DNA of 15,014 nt from assembly GCA_003559755.1 (NCBI GenBank), contig PWKM01000179.1, forward strand, positions 1 through 15,014, in the 5' to 3' direction. Made by a program: the position numbers and the translations under genes. Source of the DNA: Planctomycetota bacterium (GTDB lineage Bacteria > Planctomycetota > PUPC01). The notes under the pieces are model-generated. The model saw only the letters and a list, made by a program, of their open reading frames with translations. It was not told the DNA's origin and did not search any database. Positions 1 through 7,776 of this stretch are shown in pieces. Each line of letters opens with the position of its first letter. The first letter of the stretch is position 1.

Positions 1-67
1 CGGATTCGGTTGTCAGTGAGACGACGGGCAGGACACCGCAGAGCGCCGCCCGGCGAAGCGAATCATA

Positions 68-475
68 TTATAATGGTCCGTGTCCCGCCGGCAGGTCCGA
101 TATCGCAATAACCAGAACGAGAACAGCCACGACGAGGGAAGTGACAAGGATCGCGCCCCAGACCGCCCCGGCCTCCATCGCCACCGGATCATCGGCCAGC
201 TTGGCGACCTCTTCGTCCGTGAGCATAGCCAGCCGCTCGAGTATCTCGGCCTCTTCATAGCCCTGGTTGGCCATCTCGACGGCCAGCCGCACGTGGGGCG
301 AGACCTCCATCGCCGCCTCGACCAGTGCCGCCTGCTGCTCGGGAGTCAACTGCTCGACGGCCGTCTCCACATCGGCCTGTGCGGCCACCGTTGCCTGGGG
401 CATACCGAAGCCCAGGGCCAGTGCAGCCATCACGCCGAAGAACAATCCAACGTTGTAAGACCTTCGGTTCTCCAT
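68..475 (-). CDS. Small exported protein with C-terminal membrane helix (possibly PA2779-like)
   Basis: This encodes 135 residues. Residues 9-32 form a hydrophobic stretch ending in small residues (TVAAQA), which looks like a signal peptide. Residues 36-100 are acidic and helical, with a 'LTPEQQAAL' stretch at 43-51 and 'MLTDEEVAKLA' at 84-94. Residues 103-126 are a strong transmembrane helix, followed by a short tail 'DLPAGHGPL'. The layout (signal, LTDxEV-type helix, LPAG, membrane helix) recalls the PA2779 family, but there the LPAG motif lies before the helix, so the match is weak. I chose ATG at 475 rather than the longer open frame to 583, because the signal peptide starts here, AGAGG lies just upstream, and the extension would begin close to the predicted transcription start. 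The gene appears monocistronic, with its own promoter at 588-617. Function is unknown; a small envelope protein is the safest description. Confidence 0.75.
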   Translation of the reverse strand: MENRRSYNVGLFFGVMAALALGFGMPQATVAAQADVETAVEQLTPEQQAALVEAAMEVSPHVRLAVEMANQGYEEAEILERLAMLTDEEVAKLADDPVAMEAGAVWGAILVTSLVVAVLVLVIAISDLPAGHGPL

Positions 476-587
476 CCTCAACCTCTTGTTTTCCCGTACA
501 CGAAAGCATCCAAAGAATCCGACGCCAACTGAATTCCGCCTGTTGTCTGCCGGGCGTTCCCCGCAGGGCTTTATTCCATTCAACCGA

Positions 588-617
588 AGTATAGTCCGCC
601 CCCCCTAACCGTGTCAA
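588..617 (-). promoter_or_regulatory. Sigma70-type promoter of the small membrane protein gene
   Basis: Read on the minus strand, a perfect TTGACA (617-612) and TATACT (593-588, five of six consensus) are separated by 18 bases that include a run of seven G. The predicted transcript would start near 581 and carry a leader of about 105 bases before the ATG at 475. Such a close match is unlikely by chance in GC-rich DNA. It sits between larA (ending at 699) and the small gene, so the small gene is probably transcribed independently of larA. Confidence 0.7.
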
Positions 618-698
618 CTATTTCAAACCCCGCTTCCGCGCTGGGCAAACGGCGCCGGCTCGTGCTTGCTGCCGCAACCATATTGCTCCCGCGACGGG

Positions 699-1979
699 TT
701 ATGTCAGGTCGTCGATTTTGGGGACGGAGCTGTCGGCGAGCCGGTAGAGTGTCTCGCCGGCCTCGGGCACGACGAGCACGCCCTCGTCCTCACGTCCCTC
801 CCATTCGTCGAGGTCGATGCTCTCGGGGTCGAGATAGCCCAGGTTGATGCGTTGGCATCGCTCCTCGGGGATGGCGGCGGCGAGGATGACGTTGCATCGC
901 GGCTTCTCGATCCCGTCCCGGTAGGTCCCGATCCCCTTGACGTGCGTCGAGTGGGCCATGATCCCGCGGGGGACGCCCTCGAACTTGTCCATCTGCTTGA
1001 GGAAATAATCGCGGGTGTGGTAGCCGATCCGGTCGAGAATCTTGCCGTGGGTGTACGACACCTCGTCGATGTGCGGGGCGTAGATGACCAGGTCGGCCCC
1101 GTCGGCGAGGATCGGCTCGAGCTTGTACATCACCTTGCCCGCCGTCCAGATGTCGTCGTACATCTCGGGGGCGAGCCCGAGCACCCGGTCGTAGCTGCGG
1201 TCAGCGTATCGGATGTGGGTCTGGGCGGCGATATCGGCGGCCGCCGACCACGCCTCCCGGGCCGGTCCGAAGAAGACGGCGTGGTTCCCGGCGTGCTTGG
1301 TCACCAGGGCGAGGCAGAGGGTGGGCATACCGACCAGCTCGGCGGCCCGCTCGACCACCCGGCGGGTCACCGTGTCCTTCGTCCCGTTGATCAACGGGTT
1401 GGTGACCACCGCCCCCAGCCAATGGAAAAAGTGGATGATCTCGGGGCCGGCGATGCCGGGGAACAGGTACTTGTTCCCGCCGGAGAAGCCGACCACCTCG
1501 TGGGGGAAGACGGGGCCGACGATGAGCAGCACGTCGTATTCGAAGACCATCCGGTTGATGGCGACGGGCACCTCCTCGCTCATCAGGCCGCCCGAGATGT
1601 CCTCGATCTCCTCCGCCGGCAACCGGGCGACCACCTCGAGCTGGTCGGGGTCGTCCCAGGCGTGGTTCATCACCCGTACGTCCGCGTACTTGCCGGCCCG
1701 CTCCTCGGGGGTCAGCCCGACCAGCCGGTTGAGCGCCTCTTCGCTCATCGCCGGGTGAGTGCCCAGCGCGACTAGGAAGTCGATCGCCTTCGCCGAGCCC
1801 ATCAGCCGGTCGGTCAGCAGGCGAAACATCAGGGGCATGGGCATCGTGCGGGTGCTGTCGGGGATGATGGCGAGGACCCGCTTGCCCTCCAATTGGGCCT
1901 CGTCGAGCCCTTCTGTCACCGTCCGGCGGATGTCGTCTTCTGTGATGAACTGATCTGCGTGCCCGATCCCGATGGTCAT
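699..1979 (-). CDS. larA: LarA-family nickel-pincer 2-hydroxyacid racemase/epimerase-like protein
   Basis: This 426-residue protein matches the LarA (lactate racemase, DUF2088) family at normal length. Visible active-site landmarks are D41 and R44 in 'PDSTR', H75 in 'LGTHPAMS', H160 and K170 in 'PHEVVGFSGGNKYLFPG', and H186. The H160-K170-H186 spacing (+10, +26) equals that of H174, K184 and H200 in Lactobacillus plantarum LarA, where the lysine binds the nickel-pincer nucleotide cofactor. D41/R44 keep the D72/R75 spacing. The enzyme is therefore probably active. Its substrate cannot be read from sequence, since family members act on lactate and on several other 2-hydroxyacids. It should be cytoplasmic. 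A GAAAGGAAG ribosome-binding site lies just before the ATG, and a promoter candidate is at 2015-2043. The cofactor genes larB, larC and larE are not in the window. A broken copy of its 5' end lies at 3327-3492. Confidence 0.9.
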   Translation of the reverse strand: MTIGIGHADQFITEDDIRRTVTEGLDEAQLEGKRVLAIIPDSTRTMPMPLMFRLLTDRLMGSAKAIDFLVALGTHPAMSEEALNRLVGLTPEERAGKYADVRVMNHAWDDPDQLEVVARLPAEEIEDISGGLMSEEVPVAINRMVFEYDVLLIVGPVFPHEVVGFSGGNKYLFPGIAGPEIIHFFHWLGAVVTNPLINGTKDTVTRRVVERAAELVGMPTLCLALVTKHAGNHAVFFGPAREAWSAAADIAAQTHIRYADRSYDRVLGLAPEMYDDIWTAGKVMYKLEPILADGADLVIYAPHIDEVSYTHGKILDRIGYHTRDYFLKQMDKFEGVPRGIMAHSTHVKGIGTYRDGIEKPRCNVILAAAIPEERCQRINLGYLDPESIDLDEWEGREDEGVLVVPEAGETLYRLADSSVPKIDDLT

Positions 1980-2014
1980 ACTGCTTCCTTTCTTCTGTTG
2001 TTCTGACGCCTGTC

Positions 2015-2043
2015 ATCATATGCAATCGACCTGATTGCCGCAA
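2015..2043 (-). promoter_or_regulatory. Candidate promoter of larA
   Basis: On the minus strand TTGCGG (2043-2038, three of six consensus) and TATGAT (2020-2015, five of six) are separated by exactly 17 bases, and the ATG follows about 35 bases downstream. The -35 element is weak. Support comes from the duplicate at 3453-3481, where both hexamers and the 17-base spacing are unchanged although the flanking larA copy has decayed. Confidence 0.45.
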
Positions 2044-2064
2044 CGGCGATTCGAAGGGCGGAGC

Positions 2065-2289
2065 TCAGGCGGGGCCGATTCGCGACGGGGGCATGGGCGA
2101 ACCGGTGTAAGTGACCTGGCTGGTGGAGTTGGCCGGATTCACGGGCGCCTGTTTGGTACGCGGGCGGGCACCACCCACCCGACGCATGCCCCGAAGAACC
2201 ACGCGCAACATCGGTCCCGCTCCGTCAACACCCTCATCATGCCCCGTGAGCGGCCTTCCCGGAACTCCTCGCCGGGCGAAGTCCGCCAT
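2065..2289 (-). CDS. Possible small gene coupled to the serine hydrolase stop
   Basis: An open frame of 74 codons starts with an ATG that shares one base with the TGA of the upstream hydrolase (TGATG at 2291-2287), an arrangement typical of translational coupling. The predicted product is rich in Arg, Gly and Pro, has no hydrophobic segment or recognisable domain, and ends in a polar tail. There is no clear ribosome-binding site. It fills most of the 309-base gap between larA and the hydrolase (1980-2288), in which I otherwise see only the larA promoter region. Its composition is what GC-rich non-coding DNA tends to give, so it may not be a gene. Confidence 0.2.
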   Translation of the reverse strand: MADFARRGVPGRPLTGHDEGVDGAGPMLRVVLRGMRRVGGARPRTKQAPVNPANSTSQVTYTGSPMPPSRIGPA

Positions 2290-3284
2290 CAGGCGGATGC
2301 CAGGTATTCGTTCAGTTCCCCGACAAGCTCGCTTCGTCGTGCGAAGCTCGAGTTGGAGAGCAGGAAGACATTGAAATCGCTGCCGCGCCCATAGCGAACG
2401 TAGTTCCTCGAACCCGCCCAGGACCCGCTGTGCCAGGGAAAGCCCTCCTGCGGATCAATCCGCCAGCCCAGGCCGTAATAGCTCAGTTGCCCGCTGTTGA
2501 GTCGGAATGGCTCGAAGGCATCCCGAAGCAGGGCCGGGTCAAGCAGTCGGCCGCTCGCCAGGGCCTCGGCCCATGAGCGGAGATCGGCAATCGATCCATA
2601 GAGATTGCCGTCGCCGAAGACGCCGTCCATCGCGTCCAGTTCTTTTCGACGATGGCCGCCGTCGGGCAGCACGTCGAAACCCCGCACCATGCCGGGACGT
2701 TCGGCCTGGCCATACATAAAGGGAAAGGCATCGGCCATGCCCGAGGGAACGATGACATTGGGGACGATATAATCGGCCAGCGGCTGCCCGGAGGCCGCTT
2801 CAACGATCAGGGCCAGAAGGATATAGTTGGTGTTGCAGTACTCGAAGGCATCGCCGGGGGCGAACTTCCGTTCCGGTCGTTCCAGTCGGATCAATTCGAG
2901 AACGCCCCGGTTCCGGAGCGTCTCATCTGCCGAGCGGGCCCTTCGGTAGAGCTCAAAGTATTCCGGCAACCCGGAGGTGTGGGTCAGCAGGTGGCGGACG
3001 GCCAACGCCCCGCCGGGGACTTCGGGCAGCCATACCCGGATGTCCGTATCGTAATCGACCAGCCCCTGTTGCTTAAGCTGCATCACGCAAAGCGCGGTGA
3101 ACGGTTTTGTGACCGAGGCCAAGTTGAAGGCCGAGCGGGAAGTCAAAGGCGACCCTGTGTCCGGATCGGCCACACCGCACGTGCGTTCGAAGAGCGTCGC
3201 CCCGTCGCGAGTGATCGTCAGGGCATAGCTCAATCCATCCTGCTCGACATAGCCGTCCAGCAAGGCGTTCAGCCGTGAACACAT
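2289..3284 (-). CDS. Serine hydrolase, class C beta-lactamase/S12 family
   Basis: The 331-residue product has the three hallmarks of the penicillin-recognising serine hydrolase fold used by class C beta-lactamases, EstB-like esterases and D-Ala-D-Ala carboxypeptidases. These are S57-V-T-K60 (nucleophile and general base), Y149-C-N151, and H285-S-G287 in place of KTG. 'RHLLTHTSGLPEY' at 97-109 is typical of the Pfam Beta-lactamase domain. Length is normal for a single-domain member. No signal peptide is visible at the N-terminus ('MCSRLNALLDGYVEQDG'), so the enzyme is probably cytoplasmic, which argues for an esterase or peptidase rather than drug resistance. The substrate is unknown. I placed the start at ATG 3284 because the open frame further upstream runs into larA relic sequence and then antisense to the next gene. 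The Shine-Dalgarno is weak. The preserved promoter inside the larA relic (3453-3481) may drive it. Confidence 0.88.
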   Translation of the reverse strand: MCSRLNALLDGYVEQDGLSYALTITRDGATLFERTCGVADPDTGSPLTSRSAFNLASVTKPFTALCVMQLKQQGLVDYDTDIRVWLPEVPGGALAVRHLLTHTSGLPEYFELYRRARSADETLRNRGVLELIRLERPERKFAPGDAFEYCNTNYILLALIVEAASGQPLADYIVPNVIVPSGMADAFPFMYGQAERPGMVRGFDVLPDGGHRRKELDAMDGVFGDGNLYGSIADLRSWAEALASGRLLDPALLRDAFEPFRLNSGQLSYYGLGWRIDPQEGFPWHSGSWAGSRNYVRYGRGSDFNVFLLSNSSFARRSELVGELNEYLASA

Positions 3285-3326
3285 GCCGCGTGATTCTTTC
3301 GCGTTATTCGGGTTTGGCACTCCATA

Positions 3327-3492
3327 CCCATTATCTGATCGGTGAGCAGGCGAAACAACAGGGCAGGGCATTGTCGGGACGATGGCGAGGACTCGCTTGT
3401 ACCCCAGCCGGACCTCGTCGAGCCCTCTTTTCGTGTTGCCCTGACGCCCGTCATCATAGGCAATCGACGTGATTGCCGCAACGGCGATTCGA
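3327..3492 (-). pseudogene. Decayed duplicate of the larA promoter and 5' coding region
   Basis: Positions 3432-3492 match 1994-2054 (larA upstream region) with 7 differences in 61 bases, and 3327-3425 matches 1798-1910 (larA codons about 24-61). Relative to larA the copy lacks about 77 bases covering the ribosome-binding site, ATG and first ~22 codons, near a 7-base direct repeat (CTTCTGT at 1910-1916 and 1992-1998) that flanks the lost piece. A second loss of 14 bases removes the segment encoding the DSTR active-site motif and shifts the frame. Recognisable peptides in two frames are 'GLDEVRLGYKRVLAIVP' and 'LLFRLLTDQIMGM', against 'GLDEAQLEGKRVLAIIP' and 'LMFRLLTDRLMGS' in larA. It cannot encode a functional LarA. 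Similarity may resume at 3520-3529 after a ~30-base indel. Confidence 0.85.
3453..3481 (-). promoter_or_regulatory. Duplicated larA-type promoter, possibly driving the serine hydrolase
   Basis: TTGCGG (3481-3476) and TATGAT (3458-3453) with a 17-base spacer reproduce the larA promoter candidate inside the larA relic. The hydrolase ATG lies about 165 bases downstream with no other gene between, so this element could have been recruited as its promoter. The -35 match is weak, so this rests mainly on conservation between the two copies. Confidence 0.4.
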
Positions 3493-3570
3493 TGGCTTCG
3501 ACATCCCGGCCGGAGCGGTGCGAAGGGCGGTCCGCTGGTACTCGGAGCGAGACGTGTGTGCGTCCGGCAC

Positions 3571-3597
3571 TTGACAGCATCTGCGTCGGGATATAAT
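3571..3597 (+). promoter_or_regulatory. Sigma70-like promoter of the HEAT/propeller operon
   Basis: Exact consensus hexamers TTGACA (3571-3576) and TATAAT (3592-3597) lie 15 bases apart, shorter than the optimal 17. The predicted start near 3604 would give a leader of about 35 bases to the ATG at 3639. Together with the minus-strand element at 3453-3481 it forms a divergent control region. The short spacer may weaken it or make it depend on an activator. Confidence 0.55.
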
Positions 3598-3638
3598 GCA
3601 GTGCTGTTGAGCACATACTCTTGCAATGGAGACAGCCC

Positions 3639-6600
3639 ATGCGCAGGCGCATCCTGAGCACCCCCCTGTACACGTCCGGCGGCGTTCACACCGAAATCAT
3701 CCCCGGCGGTTTGTCCGGCAACGGCGTTACCATGCCCCGCGCCTGGCTGCCCGCGTCCGAGGCACTGGCCGTCGCTCATAAGCAGACCGGTCTGAAGTAC
3801 GCCGTCGTCCCCGACGTGTTCGAGGGAACGGTCGGCCCTTACCGGATCGGCGAGGAGGAGCGGCTCGACGACATCGTCGCGGCCGTGGCGAAGGCGACCG
3901 GGACCGCCGTACACGTCGTTGATGATGCCACGGTCTTCGAGCCGGCGGACACGCCCGGGGCCGACCTGCCCGACGACCTCGAAGCCGCCGACGTTGATGA
4001 CCGGGCGGCCGAGCTGCTCCGGGGCTGCATTCGCAGGATGTCGATCGACGGGCGTTCGGTCCACGTTCCGGCCCTGACGAAGCTGGTCTGGCACGAGAAC
4101 AGGTCGGTCGGCTACCAGGCGCTGGCCGCGCTTCACCGGCTCGAGGGCGACTTTCTCGCGAACCAGTGGCCGGGCCGGGTGTCGATTTTCGAGCTGCTCA
4201 GCGGCCGGATACACGAGCAGTCGCTGTTCTGGGCCGTCGAAGAGTATGGCCACGGCACCACCGGCTGGAAGATGATCCTGGACATCCTGGCACGGGCACG
4301 CCATCCGTATCTCTTCCGGCATACCTGGGTGCCCGGCTGGTACGGGCGGGCCGAGGCGATCCTGCCTTCCCTGGTGGCGATGGCTCGGTCGGGCGATGCC
4401 TCGTGCGACCGGACCCTCCGCAACCGGCTGGTCGAGCCGGGCACCAACGACCCCACCGAGCGCTACATTGCCGCCATCGGGCTGGGCAATCTGAACATGG
4501 GCGAGTTTTTGGCAGGAGAGGCCGAGCACGAGAACGCCGAGGTCCGCCAGGCGGCGGCACTGGGGCTGGGGCTGTGCGAATCGTCGGACGTTGTTGTCGG
4601 CACGCTGGAGACGCTGACGGTTGACTCCGACCCCGGCGTTCGTTTCGTCGCCTGCCTGTCGTTGGGCCAACTCGCCTGCGATGAGTCGGTCGGCCGGCTG
4701 CTGGCGATCCTGAACGATGAGGGTCTGGCGACCGAGATGCGGGTCGCCGCGCTCGAGGGACTGGCCCTCGCCGGGACCTCCGACGCGGTCACCGCCGTCG
4801 TCGGGGCGTGCAGTTCGCCGGATGCCGGCGTCCGGGCGTGTGCCGCCGACGTACTCGGGCGGCTCGGCGGTTTGACCGCGCTGAAGGAGCTGCCCAAGCT
4901 CCTCGACGATCCCGAGCGGTGGGTGCGTGGTGCGGCCGCCTCGGCACTGGGAAAGCTGGGTGACAGCGGGAGCGTGTCCGCCGCCGCGAAAACTGCCCTC
5001 GATGCCGACGCCGGGCCGGACGAACAGATCGCCGCGATCATCGGGCTGGGGGCCGGGCGCTCACCGGATGCCGCGCCCGCGCTGAGCGAGGTCGCGCTCG
5101 ATGTGAGCAAACATCGGCGGCTCCGCCGATATGCCGTGCTCGCACTCGTCCAACTCGCCGGCCGAGCCGGGCAGGACACGCTGCAGAAGCTGGCGACCTA
5201 CGGGGCCGACGAGTACATGCCGTTCGCTCTGACCCACGTCGAGCTGGAGACGGCGGACGAGACGGCGAAGTTCGTCGCCCGGTTCCTCGCCCGGGGCCAC
5301 CGGGCGACATCCGCCGGGGCGGCCACCCGGCTGATGACCCTCGGCTCTCCGTGGGGCGTCCGCGAGCTGCTCGAGGGCGACGACGTGTTCGACAACCACG
5401 CCCGGAACATGCACCGGTGGGGTTCCATCTCGGCCGAAGGGCCGGGGGTTGTCGATGTGCTGGTCGAGGCCGCCGGCAGCCGACGGGAGGTGATCCGTCG
5501 AGCGGCGGCGATGGCGCTCGGCGGACGGCGCGACGTGGCCGCTGTCGACGCCCTCATCGAACTGACCGGGGACGTGTCCGAAGACGTTCGGTCGAACGCC
5601 GCCCAGCAGCTCGGCCTGTGCGGTGATCCGAAAGGGGTGCCCCACCTGATCCGCCTGGCCGAGGACGACGACAGTATGCTCGTGGCCGCTGCCGCCATCC
5701 GGGTGCTCCGGCTTCGCGATTTCAAGGACCTGCCGGACGTCAAGAGGTTGTTCAGGCGGCTGGCTGGCACGCCGCGCGACTGCGGAGTGATCGACCTGGA
5801 GAGCCCGTCGGTCGAAGACCAGCCGGCGAACTCGTTTGTCCTGCGCCGGTGGGGCGGTTCGCTCGAGGACGACAGCATCTCGAACGTGACCTACGAGTCG
5901 GCGCTCACCTACGACAGCCATCGCCGGCGGATCGTGCTCTGGGGCGCTCACGGCCGGCGAGTCGACTGCCCGCAGACCAGCCAGACGTGGTTTTACGAGG
6001 CGGGCGGCCACACCTGGAAGCGGCTGCTCGACACCCACGAGCGGCCGAACGAAACCTGCATTACCTGGGGCATCCTGTACGACCGGTCGAACCAGGTATT
6101 GCTCTCGCCGCGCTCCGGCCTCACCGGCGGGCACGGCTGGCTGAACGCCCTGCGGGTACAGATGCAATACTCGGTGCCCTGGCTGCTCGACTGCCGCCGC
6201 GACGAGTGGTATCCGGCCAAACCGCCCGAACACCTTGGAGACCACGTCGGTCTGCCCGGCGGTTATGACCAGCGTCACGCCATCTGTTACTGGTGGCGCA
6301 CCGGCGGAATGCTCAACTGTTACGACGCCTACTCGAACGCCTGGACTCCGCTTTCACAGAGCGATCAGGTCCCGGCGGAGCGGGCCGGCCGCGGCGGCGT
6401 CGAATACGATCCGAAGACCGGCCGATATCTGTTTTTCGGCAAGAAATCGGTCTGGGCGTTCGACCCGACAGAGGGCGAGTGGACGGACCTCGAGCCGGAG
6501 GGGGCCGGGCTGCCCGAGGGCCTGACTGCATATGATTCGGCGAACGACGTCGTGCTCCAGTTCCGGCCACAAGCCCCCCACAGCGTGAAGCCGATCCAGG

Positions 6601-7721
6601 TGGCGGTCTATCACATTCGTGAGAACCGGTGGGAACATCTGCCCGAGGTGACTCCCGCACCGCATCATGGTTCGATTGATGTCGCCTACGACGAGGCACG
6701 CAACGTGACGGTCATCAGCGCGGGCCTGCAAACCTGGACGACCGGCCAGCCGACGGTGCAGGAGACCTGGACCTACCGGTATCAGCCCCGGCCGGAGAAG
6801 TGTGACGCACTCGGCTCGCCGGACGATATGACCGTGGTCACAAAGGCCGACGGAACAGCGGAGGTGTCGTGGAGCCACCCGATGTCGGGAGACATCGCCG
6901 CCTACCGGATCGACCGGGGCAGGGGCGAGGTCGTGTGGAAGGCGGAATGGGAGAAGATCGCCGACCTGCCCCCCGACCAGACGACGTTCGTTGACCACGA
7001 CCTTGATGCGGGCGAAAAGGTGTTCTACCGGGTCACCGCGACGAGCGAGGACGGCCGGCAGGAGGCGGTCTCGGCCCCCGGCCGGACCGATCCGCCCGCA
7101 GTGCGGTGGGCCGACGCCGTGCGCAAGGACGACGGCATTCACATCGCCTGGCAGCCCAGCCCCGCAGCGGATGTCGTCGGCTATCACGTCTATCGGGCGC
7201 CCGTCGAAGAGGCCGCGCACTGGGACGGCGAGTTCGACCACGGCTCGCTGAGCGATCGGTTCGAACGGATCACGACCGAGCCGGTTGCCGCCACGCGCTA
7301 CGTGGATGCGGATGCGGAGCCGACCGGAGAGCCGAGCGAGTATCATTGGCCGGCGGGCTGGGCCTACGAGGTCCGCCCGGTCAACGCACTCGGCGTCGAG
7401 GGCGGCCGTGGCCCGGTCACGCTCGCCCTGCCCGGGGCGACCGGCCGGGTCCGGGTCGTCCCCTGGCACGACGGTCGGCGCCTCGTGCTCTGGTCGCCGC
7501 CGCGAGGAGTCGAGGCAACCGGCTATTTTGTGATGAGGCAGGACGACTGGAACCTGCAGCATGCATTCCGCTGGCATCCCGCCCCGATCGTCGGGTATGG
7601 CTTCTGGGACGACCGCGAGTTCCCGCGCGAGGACCGGCGCCGGTATTACGTCTATGGCGTGGACGCGGCGGGTTCTGTGGGCATCCCCAGCGCCGGCACG
7701 TGGAGCCACGGGCTCCCATAA
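3639..7721 (+). CDS. Giant HEAT-repeat, Kelch-like propeller and FN3-like protein with STN-like N-terminus
   Basis: The product has 1360 residues. Residues 36-102 ('LPASEALAVAHKQTGLKYAV'...) have the pattern of an STN domain, the short module at the N-terminus of secretins and TonB receptors. Residues about 235-705 are HEAT/PBS-lyase-like repeats, such as 'VRQAAALGLGLC' (302-313), 'VRFVACLSLGQL' (334-345), 'VRACAADVLGRLG' (398-410) and 'VRGAAASALGKLG' (429-441). Residues about 750-1050 show Kelch/galactose-oxidase-like blades, each with a 'YD..' strand, a hydrophobic strand and a 'W' strand (for example 'VEYDPKTGRYLFFG' at 921-934). Residues about 1060-1360 hold about three FN3-like units. 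I see no catalytic motif, and the role is probably binding or scaffolding. ATG 3639 has TGGAGA seven bases upstream; a TTG at 3621 is less likely. No classical signal peptide is visible, which is odd for FN3 domains. The gene is followed 55 bases later by the sialidase-like gene. Confidence 0.85.
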   Translation: MRRRILSTPLYTSGGVHTEIIPGGLSGNGVTMPRAWLPASEALAVAHKQTGLKYAVVPDVFEGTVGPYRIGEEERLDDIVAAVAKATGTAVHVVDDATVFEPADTPGADLPDDLEAADVDDRAAELLRGCIRRMSIDGRSVHVPALTKLVWHENRSVGYQALAALHRLEGDFLANQWPGRVSIFELLSGRIHEQSLFWAVEEYGHGTTGWKMILDILARARHPYLFRHTWVPGWYGRAEAILPSLVAMARSGDASCDRTLRNRLVEPGTNDPTERYIAAIGLGNLNMGEFLAGEAEHENAEVRQAAALGLGLCESSDVVVGTLETLTVDSDPGVRFVACLSLGQLACDESVGRLLAILNDEGLATEMRVAALEGLALAGTSDAVTAVVGACSSPDAGVRACAADVLGRLGGLTALKELPKLLDDPERWVRGAAASALGKLGDSGSVSAAAKTALDADAGPDEQIAAIIGLGAGRSPDAAPALSEVALDVSKHRRLRRYAVLALVQLAGRAGQDTLQKLATYGADEYMPFALTHVELETADETAKFVARFLARGHRATSAGAATRLMTLGSPWGVRELLEGDDVFDNHARNMHRWGSISAEGPGVVDVLVEAAGSRREVIRRAAAMALGGRRDVAAVDALIELTGDVSEDVRSNAAQQLGLCGDPKGVPHLIRLAEDDDSMLVAAAAIRVLRLRDFKDLPDVKRLFRRLAGTPRDCGVIDLESPSVEDQPANSFVLRRWGGSLEDDSISNVTYESALTYDSHRRRIVLWGAHGRRVDCPQTSQTWFYEAGGHTWKRLLDTHERPNETCITWGILYDRSNQVLLSPRSGLTGGHGWLNALRVQMQYSVPWLLDCRRDEWYPAKPPEHLGDHVGLPGGYDQRHAICYWWRTGGMLNCYDAYSNAWTPLSQSDQVPAERAGRGGVEYDPKTGRYLFFGKKSVWAFDPTEGEWTDLEPEGAGLPEGLTAYDSANDVVLQFRPQAPHSVKPIQVAVYHIRENRWEHLPEVTPAPHHGSIDVAYDEARNVTVISAGLQTWTTGQPTVQETWTYRYQPRPEKCDALGSPDDMTVVTKADGTAEVSWSHPMSGDIAAYRIDRGRGEVVWKAEWEKIADLPPDQTTFVDHDLDAGEKVFYRVTATSEDGRQEAVSAPGRTDPPAVRWADAVRKDDGIHIAWQPSPAADVVGYHVYRAPVEEAAHWDGEFDHGSLSDRFERITTEPVAATRYVDADAEPTGEPSEYHWPAGWAYEVRPVNALGVEGGRGPVTLALPGATGRVRVVPWHDGRRLVLWSPPRGVEATGYFVMRQDDWNLQHAFRWHPAPIVGYGFWDDREFPREDRRRYYVYGVDAAGSVGIPSAGTWSHGLP

Positions 7722-7776
7722 TCCGGCGGCGCAACCGCCCTCCGCCCTGACGGGACCGGTTGAGCAAAGGATCATC

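Noticed and set aside
1..67. Possible gene or terminator at the left edge
   Set aside because: Only a 4-base CGCC/GGCG stem without a T-run is visible and no supported coding frame, so nothing is claimed here.
666..1775. Long plus-strand open frame (369 codons) antisense to larA
   Set aside because: It lies wholly antisense to a conserved enzyme and its product is a low-complexity Val/Asp/Gly/His-rich sequence typical of GC-rich shadow frames.
3621..3638. TTG at 3621 as the start of the HEAT/propeller protein
   Set aside because: ATG at 3639 has a well-placed TGGAGA; using the TTG would put that ribosome-binding site inside the gene.
3285..4670. Extension of the serine hydrolase frame upstream for 462 codons
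   Set aside because: The frame stays open only because it runs through larA relic and then antisense to the HEAT gene; the beta-lactamase fold is complete from ATG 3284.
5061..6278. 405-codon minus-strand open frame inside the HEAT/propeller gene
   Set aside because: Antisense shadow with no domain pattern, whereas the plus strand shows clear repeats across the same bases.
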